The notes under the pieces: model-generated
What the model was told of the DNA's origin: nothing
What the model saw: the letters and a program-made list of their open reading frames with translations, nothing else
Database searches by the model: none
Assembly: GCF_000381065.1 (NCBI RefSeq)
Contig: NZ_KB905845.1
Location: 97,528-161,527, forward strand
DNA length: 64,000 bases
Direction of reading: 5' to 3'
Source: Propionispira raffinosivorans DSM 20765
GTDB taxonomy: Bacteria > Bacillota > Negativicutes > Selenomonadales > Selenomonadaceae
Part shown: one piece after another, positions 53,022 to 62,018 of the stretch
Numbering within the stretch: position 1 is the stretch's first letter
How the letters are laid out: every line of letters starts with the position of its first letter
Made by a program: the position numbers and the translations under genes

Positions 53022-53656
53022 TAGCCAGCCCCCAATCTATGTACCGGTTCAATCACAATCATTTCATCTCGTATGAAAGCACGTTCCGTACATTTTGTTT
53101 TTTCTATGTGGTCGGGCGCCCTGGCAACCAATTCTGCAATACGAATCTGCATTGCCATCATATGATCAGCAATAACAAACGCATTTGAATCACCAAATGC
53201 TCCTGCATGGACAATACCGCGACACACCCCTTGAATATCAATATTCCCACCGGCGATAATCTTAGCACCGGGATTTACATTTCCCTGAATCACTATGGAA
53301 CCATTACAAATAATCTCTTGGCCGCCGCGGACTGTTTTATTAATAATCGTCGTTTCCCGTATTCCCGGAATTTCAGCTTCTATTTCTTCCTGTTTTCTTG
53401 AAATTGATTTTTGCAGAGAAAAATCCACAGCTTGTAATGTTATCCCGTAACGTTTAAATAACAAGCTCAGTTCGGCTTCCTGCTCTTTGGTGAGCCGATT
53501 TGCAGCTACCTTGATGATTGTTCCTTCTGAAAAAAAATTAAGTGCAGACTCCAATTTTTTTTTCAATTGATCCCTAATGTTACCAAAATCCGCTGTTTCG
53601 TTTAAAATCAGTTGTAATCCAACCCGACTGCCTTTAAACATCACATCTTCACTCAT
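53021..53656 (-). CDS. minC: Septum formation inhibitor MinC
   Basis: A 211-residue MinC. The N-terminal FtsZ-inhibiting domain (residues 1-90) and the C-terminal right-handed beta-helix (GGQEIICNGSIVIQGNVNPGAKI-type, seen as NGSIVIQGNVNPGA and GGNIDIQGVCRGIVHAGA) that binds MinD are clear. The ATG at 53656 follows GGGAG; a GTG four codons upstream is less likely. Confidence 0.94.
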   Translation of the reverse strand: MSEDVMFKGSRVGLQLILNETADFGNIRDQLKKKLESALNFFSEGTIIKVAANRLTKEQEAELSLLFKRYGITLQAVDFSLQKSISRKQEEIEAEIPGIRETTIINKTVRGGQEIICNGSIVIQGNVNPGAKIIAGGNIDIQGVCRGIVHAGAFGDSNAFVIADHMMAMQIRIAELVARAPDHIEKTKCTERAFIRDEMIVIEPVHRLGAG

Positions 53657-53757
53657 AAGTACTCCCACACTTTATTTGTACAGTTTATAGTATTTAAAAG
53701 ATTACTTCGCTTTTTTTTGACATATTCCTGCTTTTTTTTAATTTGTCAATATATCAA

Positions 53758-55542
53758 TTACTTTTGTGCTGCATCCTCTGGATTTACAATACCAAATGCC
53801 GCCTCTAAAATTTTTTTACCAATTGGCACCGCCGACTGTGAACCAAAACCCCCTTGTTCAACGAGAACCGCCACTACAATATTGGGATCGTCAAATGGCC
53901 CATACGCAATAAACCAACCATGATCTTTTCCTTGTGAATTTTCAGCTGTTCCGGTCTTCCCTGCAATTTTAACTGGAAAATCTTTACCGAACGAAGATGC
54001 CGCAGTTCCGACCGTTGTAACTTCCCGAAGTCCATCTTGGACAAGTGCTATGATATCTGGACTGACATCAAGCCGCCCTAGCTCTTCCGGTTTAAAATCT
54101 TTCAGTACCTGCCCATTTGGATCGGTAATCTGTTTTACGAGATACGGTTTATAGCGAATGCCACCATTGGCTATTTCACTCATTACAACAGCGATCTGCA
54201 GTGGTGTTACCAAATTGAACCCCTGTCCAATGGCAGCATCAAAGGTTTCCGATAAATACCAATCATCATCAAAAACTTTTCGTTTATAGGCGCGGTTCGC
54301 CACAAGACCATCTGATTCATAAGGCAAATTGATGCCAGTTCTAGCTCCCAAACCAAACATGCGGCCATATTTCTCCAGTTTATCAATACCTAAACGATTA
54401 CCCATTTCATAAAAATAAACATTATCAGAATGAGCCAATGCCATTTTAAAGCTAATCCAGCCTAATGCCTCGCCTTCGGAGTTAACCTTGGGAATAATCC
54501 AGTGACGTCCCGAGTCAAAGATCATTTCGTCCGGACCTACCTTCCCTTCTGATAAAGCAGCTGTCCCCGTGATAATTTTAAAAGGAGACCCTGGCGGATA
54601 TTCACCAGTAATTGCTTTATTATCAAGAGGAAAATTGGGATTATCATTAATCATCTTCCAATCTTTATTGGAAATGCCGCGGGCAAAAAGATTTGGATTG
54701 AAAGCTGGCCTACTTACCATTGCTAAAACCTCACCTGTTTTAGGATTAAGTACTACGGCAGCGGCAGCTTTCGCATGAATTTTGAGCAGCTGTTCATCAA
54801 TCGCTTTTTCAGCGACTTTTTGAATCTTCTCATCAATTGTCAATGTTAAATTCGCACCAGGTATCGGTTCTTTTCTGCCTAAAATCTGTACTGGTTTACC
54901 TGTAACATCGACTTCAACTTGTTCACCACCATCTGTACCGCGTAATTCTTTATCATAAACTTTCTCCAAGCCGAATTTACCAATAATATCACCAGAGCGA
55001 TACCCTTCGCCTTTACGTTTTGCAAGTTCGTCATCACTAATTTCGCTCACATACCCAAAAGCATGGGCCGCCATATCCATATTTATATAATTTCGAATAG
55101 GCTGTACTTCAATGACAACCCCCGGATACGCCTCTTTTTGTTCTTCAATAATTGTAAGAACTTCCGGCCCAATATCTGTTTTTATACGAATCGGATCAAA
55201 ACCACTATGCTGATCAATTTTCTTGTGAATTTCTACTTTATCCACCTTAAGTAGTGTAGATAATCGGTCTATTACATCTTCAGAAATCGGTGCTGTCAGT
55301 GGAAGTAACGATACCGTAAACCCTGGACGATTTGACACAAGCAACGTTCCATTTCTATCATAAAAAATACCACGCGGTGCCATAGCTGGAATCAGCCTGA
55401 TGCGGTTACCATCAGCAAGTCCAGCATAATATTCACCATCATAAACTTGTAAAAACCCGAGTCTCGCAATCAATACAAAAATAACAACCATCACTGTAAT
55501 GGATAGTATTTTCAATCGTCCTTTAAAATCTTTCGTGACCAC
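53758..55542 (-). CDS. mrdA: Penicillin-binding protein 2
   Basis: A 594-residue class B transpeptidase of the elongation complex. One N-terminal membrane segment (13-31), the pedestal domain, then the transpeptidase with S319-P-F-K322 (catalytic Ser and Lys), S372-D-N374 and KTGTAENSQG. It works with RodA and MreBCD. It follows mreD after a terminator-like hairpin. Confidence 0.95.
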   Translation of the reverse strand: MVTKDFKGRLKILSITVMVVIFVLIARLGFLQVYDGEYYAGLADGNRIRLIPAMAPRGIFYDRNGTLLVSNRPGFTVSLLPLTAPISEDVIDRLSTLLKVDKVEIHKKIDQHSGFDPIRIKTDIGPEVLTIIEEQKEAYPGVVIEVQPIRNYINMDMAAHAFGYVSEISDDELAKRKGEGYRSGDIIGKFGLEKVYDKELRGTDGGEQVEVDVTGKPVQILGRKEPIPGANLTLTIDEKIQKVAEKAIDEQLLKIHAKAAAAVVLNPKTGEVLAMVSRPAFNPNLFARGISNKDWKMINDNPNFPLDNKAITGEYPPGSPFKIITGTAALSEGKVGPDEMIFDSGRHWIIPKVNSEGEALGWISFKMALAHSDNVYFYEMGNRLGIDKLEKYGRMFGLGARTGINLPYESDGLVANRAYKRKVFDDDWYLSETFDAAIGQGFNLVTPLQIAVVMSEIANGGIRYKPYLVKQITDPNGQVLKDFKPEELGRLDVSPDIIALVQDGLREVTTVGTAASSFGKDFPVKIAGKTGTAENSQGKDHGWFIAYGPFDDPNIVVAVLVEQGGFGSQSAVPIGKKILEAAFGIVNPEDAAQK

Positions 55543-55565
55543 CAGTATCCCTCTCCCATAAACCT

Positions 55566-55605
55566 AATAATTAAGGCACCCAGAAAACAAGGTGCCTTAA
55601 TTATT
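55566..55605 (-). terminator. Terminator of mreBCD
   Basis: Perfect 15-bp arms AATAATTAAGGCACC (55566-55580) and GGTGCCTTAATTATT (55591-55605) with a 10-base loop, then TAGGTTT. It lies 13 bases past the mreD stop and 24 bases before the mrdA start. Confidence 0.75.
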
Positions 55606-55617
55606 ATTCAAAGAATT

Positions 55618-56112
55618 TTAACGTTTTTCTTTTACCAATTCACAAATTTTATAAACGAATTTATGCACTGGAAAAGCAAATATTACATTATACAGCAAGA
55701 GCGGTAATAATATATGCTCCATATGATGCATCAAATTAAACCGATAACCTAATAATACCATAAGCACGGCTGAAATGAAATAATTTAAACTTGTTGCAAT
55801 TATCATTGACATAATAGGCAAAAAGAAATTTTCTTTAAATACTTTATGCTCAACAAGTCCAAATGCATAACCTAAAATCATTTTACAAAATGTATTCATC
55901 CCAAAAAAAGTACCCGAAGCCAAATCCTCCAACAGTCCGGCCGAAAAACCCATCAAAAATCCAAACCGACTTCCCCGCAATAAACTAAAAGAAATAACCA
56001 CAATCAATAAAATATCAGGACTAACACCATTATAAGCAATGATCGGTAGTAAAGACGACTGCAAAATATATAAAACCACTAAGCAAATGCCCCAAATGAA
56101 ACACTTCTTCAT
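55618..56112 (-). CDS. mreD: Rod shape-determining protein MreD
   Basis: A 164-residue inner-membrane protein with about five membrane segments (FIWGICLVVLYILQSSLLP; SPDILLIVVISFSLLRG; GFSAGLLEDLASGTFFGMN is the conserved cytoplasmic turn). It overlaps mreC by four bases and is the third gene of the shape operon. Confidence 0.92.
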   Translation of the reverse strand: MKKCFIWGICLVVLYILQSSLLPIIAYNGVSPDILLIVVISFSLLRGSRFGFLMGFSAGLLEDLASGTFFGMNTFCKMILGYAFGLVEHKVFKENFFLPIMSMIIATSLNYFISAVLMVLLGYRFNLMHHMEHILLPLLLYNVIFAFPVHKFVYKICELVKEKR

Positions 56113-57032
56113 TTGGTATCACCTGCTGCTGAATCTGACTCAATCGCAGTTTGTTCAGGTACTGTCGGTGCAAGCGGTGCGGGTAAGGCTTCCCGCGAAT
56201 TTATAATCACGGCTACTTCTTCTAATTTTTGAAAATCAACGGCTGGTTTTAATATAGCATATTTTAAAAGTCCGCCCTCATCATTGTCGATTTGATCAAC
56301 AATGCCTACAGCAAGTCCTTTTGGATATACACCGCCAAAACCAGATGTAACAATTTGATCACCTTCGACAACATCCGCATCACGAGGGATATTAACCATA
56401 CGGGCCATCATTTTATCATCTTTATTGCCTTGAACAATGCCTGCAACTCTCGATTCAGGCCGCTGTACAATCGTCCCAACGGCAGAACGAGGATCTAAAA
56501 TCAGTTCAACTTTGGCCGAAGAAGAAAAAGCTTCCACAACATTTCCTACAAGTCCTTGAGACGTAATGACTGCCATATCTTTTTTCAAACCATCGTTTGT
56601 CCCACGATTAATCATAATCGTATTGGTCCAAGTAACTGAATCCCGAGCAATAACAGTTGCAATCACAAGATCAAACTGCGTTGATGCTTGTTTATAGGCA
56701 AGCATCGTGCGCAGTCTTTCATTTTCCGATGCCAACTCATTCGACTGTAAATTTAAAGCACGCAATTGTTCTACTTCTGATTTCAGCATTTTATTTTGTT
56801 CATAAACCGTAGCAATCTCCCATACTGATGAAGTCACATAACGAATTTCATTGTTTACTGTACTAATCAAGCCTTGAAATGGCGCCAATGTTGTCATTAC
56901 AATCCGTTCGCTGAGCGGAAATTGGTATCGCCCACGGGCCGCAAAGAAAATCAGACAAAATACGCTGACCACAACAAAGATAAGTATCCATATTTTTTTA
57001 TTTGAATTTGTCTCTTTTCTTACTCTATTCAT
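56109..57032 (-). CDS. mreC: Rod shape-determining protein MreC
   Basis: A 307-residue protein with an N-terminal membrane segment (13-31), a coiled coil (about 65-110) and the periplasmic double beta-barrel (VIARDSVTWTNTIMINRGT; DAVVEGDQIVTSGFGGVYP-type seen as VEGDQIVTSGFGGVYP). It links MreB to PBP2. The tail after residue 280 is Ala/Pro-rich. Its start overlaps the mreB stop by one base. Confidence 0.94.
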   Translation of the reverse strand: MNRVRKETNSNKKIWILIFVVVSVFCLIFFAARGRYQFPLSERIVMTTLAPFQGLISTVNNEIRYVTSSVWEIATVYEQNKMLKSEVEQLRALNLQSNELASENERLRTMLAYKQASTQFDLVIATVIARDSVTWTNTIMINRGTNDGLKKDMAVITSQGLVGNVVEAFSSSAKVELILDPRSAVGTIVQRPESRVAGIVQGNKDDKMMARMVNIPRDADVVEGDQIVTSGFGGVYPKGLAVGIVDQIDNDEGGLLKYAILKPAVDFQKLEEVAVIINSREALPAPLAPTVPEQTAIESDSAAGDTK

Positions 57033-58066
57033 TATCTTAACTTTTTAGGTGTCATTACAACACGTTTCAAAAGTTCTATACTTTCTAAAGATTTGCCAGT
57101 TCCTTCACCAACACAAGACAATGCATCTTCGGCAACGAGTACTGGCATACCCGTTTCATGACTCAACAATTTATCCAAGTTGCGTAAAAGAGCACCACCA
57201 CCCGTCATCATAATTCCATGATCCATGACGTCTGCCGCAAGTTCTGGCGGCGTTTTTTCAAGAGTTCCTTTTACAGCCTCAATGATTTTCTGGATTGGTT
57301 CACTGAGCGCTTCTTTAATTTCACTCGACTTGATCGTCAATGTTTTAGGTAAACCACTAACCAAATCCCGGCCACGAATATCCATCGATGCATCACCAGT
57401 TGGAACAATTGCTGAACCAATCTCAATCTTGATTGCTTCCGATGTACGTTCACCAATCATTAAATTATATGTTTTTTTGATATATTGACTAATTGCATCA
57501 TCCATTTCATCGCCGCCAATACGAATAGAACGACTCGTCACAATACCACCAAGAGAGATCACGGCAATTTCTGTCGTACCGCCGCCAATGTCTACTACCA
57601 TACTTCCCATAGCCTCTTCCACTGGAAGTCCCGCGCCAATTGCTGCAGCCATTGGTTCTTCAATCAAATACGCTTCACGAGCTCCGGCCTGCATCGCAGC
57701 ATCAACAACCGCTCTTTTTTCAACTTCCGTAACGCCAGACGGGACACCTATTACTACGCGAGGCCGCACAAAAGATTTTGTATTCATCGCTTTTCTGATA
57801 AAATATTTAAGCATTGCTTGTGTTACATCAAAATCAGCGATTACGCCATCTTTCATTGGTCTTACTGCAACGATGTTACCAGGTGTACGACCAATCATTT
57901 GTTTTGCTTCTTCACCAACAGCAAGAACCTCACCGTTATCACGCTGAATAGCAACTACAGAAGGCTCACGAAGCATGATCCCCTTCCCCTTTACATGCAC
58001 TAATGTATTTGCAGTACCGAGGTCGATACCCATGTCATGCGACAAACCACCAAAAAGATTCCACAT
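57032..58066 (-). CDS. mreB: Actin-like cell-shape protein MreB
   Basis: A 344-residue bacterial actin. Phosphate motifs [15 protein letters not shown] and [18 protein letters not shown], adenosine motif [12 protein letters not shown]. The start MWNLFGG is a short amphipathic membrane-binding sequence. It directs peptidoglycan synthesis along the rod. First gene of mreBCD. Confidence 0.97.
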   Translation of the reverse strand: MWNLFGGLSHDMGIDLGTANTLVHVKGKGIMLREPSVVAIQRDNGEVLAVGEEAKQMIGRTPGNIVAVRPMKDGVIADFDVTQAMLKYFIRKAMNTKSFVRPRVVIGVPSGVTEVEKRAVVDAAMQAGAREAYLIEEPMAAAIGAGLPVEEAMGSMVVDIGGGTTEIAVISLGGIVTSRSIRIGGDEMDDAISQYIKKTYNLMIGERTSEAIKIEIGSAIVPTGDASMDIRGRDLVSGLPKTLTIKSSEIKEALSEPIQKIIEAVKGTLEKTPPELAADVMDHGIMMTGGGALLRNLDKLLSHETGMPVLVAEDALSCVGEGTGKSLESIELLKRVVMTPKKLR

Positions 58067-58112
58067 TTTTTACATAAACTCCCTTCAACATATAAACCAT
58101 AATCAAATACTA

Positions 58113-58808
58113 TTATTCTATCATACCTTTTTCTTTTAAGCTAACATATTTGTTATCTCCTATAATAATATGATCCAACACCGGAATATCCATGATAACT
58201 CCTGTTTGAATCAATTTTCTTGTTACACAAATATCTTCCTTACTGGGGCTCGGATCACCACTCGGATGATTATGAATCAAAACGATTGCCGCCGCCGCAT
58301 GGTACATCGCTTCGCGAAAAACCTCACGCGGATGGACAATCGACGCACTTAAACTACCAATAGAAACCGTATGTACTGCCAAAACATGATGTTTCGTATT
58401 CAGCAGCATTACGATAAAATACTCTTTGGTTTCATAACGAAAACGAGGCATAACATAATCTACAATATCACGAGGTTTCTCAATAACAGTCCGAAGCTCA
58501 GCCGTCTGTTCCGCAAGGCGTCGGCCAAGTTCAATCGCAGCCAAAACCGTAACTGCTTTCACCGTACCAATACCCTTAATTTTACTAAATTCATGGGGCG
58601 ACAAATTAACAATAGAGGCCAATCCTCGTTCTTTATATTGCGCCAGCAGCTTTTCAGCTACATGAAGCACAGAATCTTCTTTTGTACCGGTTCGCAATAG
58701 AATCGCTAATAATTCTGCATTATTTAACGACTGAGCGCCTTTTGCCAATAACTTTTCTCGCGGTCTTTCTGCCACGGGTAAGTCCTTAACCATAGGCATG
58801 TTATTCAT
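58113..58808 (-). CDS. radC: RadC/JAMM-domain protein
   Basis: A 231-residue RadC protein. An N-terminal helix-hairpin-helix (KGIGTVKAVTVLAAIELGRR) and a JAMM/MPN metal site (LIHNHPSGDPSPSKED: H-x-H...S...D). Despite the name a role in repair is unproven. The ATG overlaps the maf stop in an ATGA junction. The order maf-radC-mreB is conserved in Firmicutes. Confidence 0.95.
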   Translation of the reverse strand: MNNMPMVKDLPVAERPREKLLAKGAQSLNNAELLAILLRTGTKEDSVLHVAEKLLAQYKERGLASIVNLSPHEFSKIKGIGTVKAVTVLAAIELGRRLAEQTAELRTVIEKPRDIVDYVMPRFRYETKEYFIVMLLNTKHHVLAVHTVSIGSLSASIVHPREVFREAMYHAAAAIVLIHNHPSGDPSPSKEDICVTRKLIQTGVIMDIPVLDHIIIGDNKYVSLKEKGMIE

Positions 58809-59371
58809 CGTAAATCAAGACCAGCTCTCTTAGCAAGTTTTAACAAATTATATAAAGGCAGACCAACTACATTGGAATAGCTTCCTTCAAGCTGTTTCAC
58901 AAAAGCTGCTGCATAGCCTTGAATTGCATATGCTCCGGCTTTCCCCATTGGTTCTCCAGTCGCTATATAGTCTTTAATTTCAGCATCTGTCAAAAGACAA
59001 AATGTCACATTTGTTTTTACCACATCATACCAAATTTCTTCACCTTTCGCCAAAACGATACCCGTATACACTTGATGTGTATTTCCTATTAAAGCTTTAA
59101 GTATCCGAAACGCATCTTCTTGATCAACCGGTTTCCCATAAACATGTCCGGCAAATGAAACAATCGTATCTGCCGCCACTACAGGAAGAACTATATTTTC
59201 TCGCTTGACCACGTCTTTGGCTTTAGCCAATGCATTGTTAATAACCAATTGTTCCGGTGGTATGCCCGCTCCATTATTTTCTGTAACAGCACTCGGCACA
59301 CAATAAAATTCACAACCAATTTGTTTTAACAATTCCTGACGACGCGGCGATTCTGAAGCTAATATAATCAA
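58805..59371 (-). CDS. maf: Maf nucleotide pyrophosphatase
   Basis: A 188-residue Maf/ITPase-like enzyme hydrolysing dTTP, UTP or modified nucleotides. Motifs: IILASESPRRQELL at the start, VVAADTIVSF (with the catalytic Asp) and ATGEPMGKAGAYAIQG. The start is the TTG at 59371, with GGGAGG seven bases before it; the longer frame would add 22 residues without family likeness. TTG gives an M-I-I-L-A-S-E-S start, the family standard. Confidence 0.93.
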   Translation of the reverse strand: MIILASESPRRQELLKQIGCEFYCVPSAVTENNGAGIPPEQLVINNALAKAKDVVKRENIVLPVVAADTIVSFAGHVYGKPVDQEDAFRILKALIGNTHQVYTGIVLAKGEEIWYDVVKTNVTFCLLTDAEIKDYIATGEPMGKAGAYAIQGYAAAFVKQLEGSYSNVVGLPLYNLLKLAKRAGLDLR

Positions 59372-59396
59372 AATACAACCTCCCAAGAATTGTTTG

Positions 59397-59672
59397 TTAA
59401 TATTTTCTAAAAAGAAAAACAGCCAATAAAACACCAAAAATGCTCATAAGATTTGGCGCAAAAACAAGGCCAAATGACAGCTGAATAACATATAAATTTA
59501 TATGCACTGGACTTAAATCAAGGATGGAATATGTTTGTACCAAATAGGGAACAATGCCATTCAACGCTGTTATTTCTTTCATTAGCTCTCCTAAAATACC
59601 GCCTAAGACTGCTCCTATAACCACAAACAATACACATATACCAACACTTTTTGTTGACCCACGCAATATCAT
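59397..59672 (-). CDS. DUF4321 membrane protein
   Basis: A 91-residue membrane protein with two to three hydrophobic segments (VGICVLFVVIGAVLGGILG; VHINLYVIQLSFGLVF). The motif G-G-I-L-G-E-L and the position before maf-radC-mre match DUF4321. Start is uncertain: the ATG at 59672 lies two bases after GGAGG, while a TTG at 59666 has better spacing. Function unknown; the constant place next to the mre cluster hints at the envelope. Confidence 0.8.
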   Translation of the reverse strand: MILRGSTKSVGICVLFVVIGAVLGGILGELMKEITALNGIVPYLVQTYSILDLSPVHINLYVIQLSFGLVFAPNLMSIFGVLLAVFLFRKY

Positions 59673-59920
59673 AGCCTCCAATCACCAATGGGTTCATGTT
59701 TAATACTCTTACCGAATTCTATAATTTCTATTTTGTATACAAAAATCCCTGCAAAATAAAAATTTTTCTCAAAAACACTTACGCAGTGAGTATTCATCTT
59801 GTATCAATCAAACGATATTATATCACATATACCTTTGAATAAGCCATGAAAAATAGAAAAAACCTACATTTTAATATTTCTACACACCCTTTTTGCAAAA
59901 CCAAAATTCGTTTCTTGCTT

Positions 59921-61207
59921 TTACATTAAATAGCGCAAATATACATACACGGTCGATAAACAAATTGTTAAAATCATGATAGGAAACCCTACTTTAATAT
60001 ATTGAATAAATGAAATCTTATAACCCGCTTCTGCCGCCATCCCAGCTACGATAAGATTAGCTGAAGCGCCTACGATCGTCCCATTCCCGCCAAGGCAAGC
60101 TCCTAGGGCCAAACTCCACCACAAAGGTTCTAAATTTGTTACTCCCATTGTTCCCATATTTTGAATGAGAGGAATCATAGTGGCTACAAATGGAATATTA
60201 TCTAAAAAAGCTGACAAGATTGCACTAGCCCATAAAATCAGCAATGAACTTTTTGTTATATCACCACCTGTTAATTCCATACCTTGTTCGGCAATCCATT
60301 TAATAGCCCCAACCTCTATCAAACCACCAACAGCGGCAAATAAACCAATAAAGAAGAAAATTGTTGTCCATTCTACTTTATCAAAAGCTTTCTCAATAAA
60401 TTTATGGTCCCGCTTGCCAATCAACAGTAAAATAAATGCACCACCTAAAGCTACTAAAGAGGATTCCACCTGAAAGCTCTGATGTGTAAAAAATCCAAGA
60501 ATTGTAAGCGTCAAAACACCTAAACATTTTTTTAACAGCATTGGATCTTTCAGTACCTTTTTTTCATCGAGCATCATCAATTGCGCTTTAAGCTGCGGTG
60601 TAGTCACGAGTGAATCACGATATAACATAATCAAAACAAGAATCACAGCCATTAAATTAATGAAAGCGATTACTGCTAAATTTTCAATAAAAGCTAAAAA
60701 TGTCAATTCCGGAACTGCACTCCCAATCATGATGTTAGGTGGATCGCCAATCAGTGTAGCCGTTCCACCAATGTTTGATGCAATGATCAACATAATTAAA
60801 TAAGGAATTGGCTTAACCTTAAGTTTATTCGTTATGCTTAGCGTTACAGGCACCATCAACAAAACCGTCGTAACATTATCAAGAAATGCGGAAAATACAG
60901 CTGTAATAAACGCCAAGTAAAATAAAATACGGACTGGCTTCCCTTTTGCTTTTTTGGCAGACCAAATGGCAATATAATTAAAAAGCCCCGTCTGTCCCGT
61001 TATTGATACAATAATCATCATACCAATCAACAACCCAAGTGTATTAAAATCAATATGCTGTAAAGCTTGTTCTTGCGTTAAAACACCAGCTGTAATCATC
61101 AAAATCGCCCCCAGCATTGAAACAATAGTCCGATTTATTTTCTCTGATACAATAAATACATACATGCTAATAAAAATAACAGCTGCTACAATTGTCATAT
61201 TTTCCAT
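59921..61207 (-). CDS. ArsB/NhaD-type anion permease
   Basis: A 428-residue ion transporter with about eleven membrane segments. The family marks are the repeated AFLDNVTTVLLMVP and AFLDNIPFVATMIPL, and NIGGTATLIGDPPNIM and CLGGNGTIVGASANLI. The two halves form an inverted repeat. Members move arsenite, Na+/H+ or dicarboxylates, and this subgroup is usually called SLC13/ArsB-like without a defined substrate. The ATG at 61207 follows GGAGGTTTTT. It is separated from the decarboxylase operon by two terminators, so it is probably independent. Confidence 0.87.
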   Translation of the reverse strand: MENMTIVAAVIFISMYVFIVSEKINRTIVSMLGAILMITAGVLTQEQALQHIDFNTLGLLIGMMIIVSITGQTGLFNYIAIWSAKKAKGKPVRILFYLAFITAVFSAFLDNVTTVLLMVPVTLSITNKLKVKPIPYLIMLIIASNIGGTATLIGDPPNIMIGSAVPELTFLAFIENLAVIAFINLMAVILVLIMLYRDSLVTTPQLKAQLMMLDEKKVLKDPMLLKKCLGVLTLTILGFFTHQSFQVESSLVALGGAFILLLIGKRDHKFIEKAFDKVEWTTIFFFIGLFAAVGGLIEVGAIKWIAEQGMELTGGDITKSSLLILWASAILSAFLDNIPFVATMIPLIQNMGTMGVTNLEPLWWSLALGACLGGNGTIVGASANLIVAGMAAEAGYKISFIQYIKVGFPIMILTICLSTVYVYLRYLM

Positions 61208-61299
61208 AAAAACCTCCACTTTATTACGATTCCTTTATAAATATATATAAAGGAAAAAATCCACGTTAATGCGTCAATTTACCTAAAAAAACACAAAAA

Positions 61300-61322
61300 G
61301 GAGCCTGGTTTGACCAGACTCC
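61300..61322 (-). terminator. Second terminator behind mmdC
   Basis: GGAGTCTGGT and ACCAGGCTCC pair over ten bases with one wobble (61322-61313 and 61309-61300, minus strand), followed by TTTTTGTG. Confidence 0.75.
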
Positions 61323-61377
61323 TCCAAAAAACCTTACTATTCATTTACATATAGTATACCAAAAAATGAAGACAAAT

Positions 61378-61416
61378 AAAAGGCCATATACGAAATTATA
61401 GCGTATATGGCCTTTT
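61378..61416 (-). terminator. Terminator of the mmd operon (both directions)
   Basis: Perfect 15-bp arms AAAAGGCCATATACG (61378-61392) and CGTATATGGCCTTTT (61402-61416), extended by AATA/TATT. It lies 12 bases past the mmdC stop. Confidence 0.9.
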
Positions 61417-61427
61417 ATTAAAGAAAC

Positions 61428-61811
61428 TTAAGCAATAATAACTAAAGCTTCACCAGGTTTTACACTTTGACCAGCGGCAACATTAAATGCTTTTACTGTA
61501 CCAGCTGCTGGAGCTGTAATTTCATTTTGCATTTTCATAGCTTCAAGAATCAATAAAACGTCGCCTGCTTTGACAGCTTGACCTTCTGCCGCAACAAGTT
61601 TCACGATTTTACCAGGCATTGGTGCATTCACTGCTGTTTCACCAGCTGCGGCAGCCACTGCTGCCTTTGCTGCTGGAGCTGGAGCTGCTGCTGCTTTAGG
61701 AGCTGGAGCCGCTGTTTTAGGAGCTGCCGCTTTAGGAGCCGGAGCTGCTTTCACTTCTTCAATTTCAACATCGTAGGCAGTACCATTAACTTTAATATTA
61801 AATTTTTTCAT
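61428..61811 (-). CDS. mmdC: Biotin carrier subunit of methylmalonyl-CoA decarboxylase
   Basis: A 127-residue biotin carrier. A short N-terminal domain (1-20) is joined by a long Ala/Pro hinge (22-55) to a C-terminal biotinyl domain (60-127) with the biotin Lys at K93 in [10 protein letters not shown]. It carries CO2 between MmdA and the membrane beta subunit of the Na+-pumping decarboxylase. The hinge is rich in repeats of APKAAA. The same fold occurs in other carboxylases, but mmdA lies two genes upstream. Confidence 0.92.
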   Translation of the reverse strand: MKKFNIKVNGTAYDVEIEEVKAAPAPKAAAPKTAAPAPKAAAAPAPAAKAAVAAAAGETAVNAPMPGKIVKLVAAEGQAVKAGDVLLILEAMKMQNEITAPAAGTVKAFNVAAGQSVKPGEALVIIA

Positions 61812-61857
61812 TTTTATTCCTCCAAAACGATAAATTAAATTTATTTAAATAACGATT

Positions 61858-62004
61858 TTACATTGAATTACGGCGACCAGCCATAACCCAAGCATCACTG
61901 CGTGTAATACGCACAGCAACCACTTTTTTACCAATCATCATCTGCACTGCAGCTGAAATAGCGGCAATTACTTCTGGATTGATATTTTGTGCATCAATTT
62001 TCAT
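61858..62004 (-). CDS. mmdE: Small decarboxylase subunit, MmdE-like
   Basis: A 48-residue protein, MKIDAQNINPEVIAAISAAV to the end ITRSDAWVMAGRRNSM. The W-x-x-x-G-R-x4 ending and the position between mmdA and mmdC match the epsilon subunit of Veillonella methylmalonyl-CoA decarboxylase and the tail of OadG-type gamma subunits, which hold the complex together. AAGGAGAAGG precedes the ATG at 62004. No membrane helix is present, so a separate delta subunit with a membrane anchor would still be needed. Too short for a 60-residue cut-off. Confidence 0.75.
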   Translation of the reverse strand: MKIDAQNINPEVIAAISAAVQMMIGKKVVAVRITRSDAWVMAGRRNSM

Positions 62005-62018
62005 TACAAACCTTCTCC

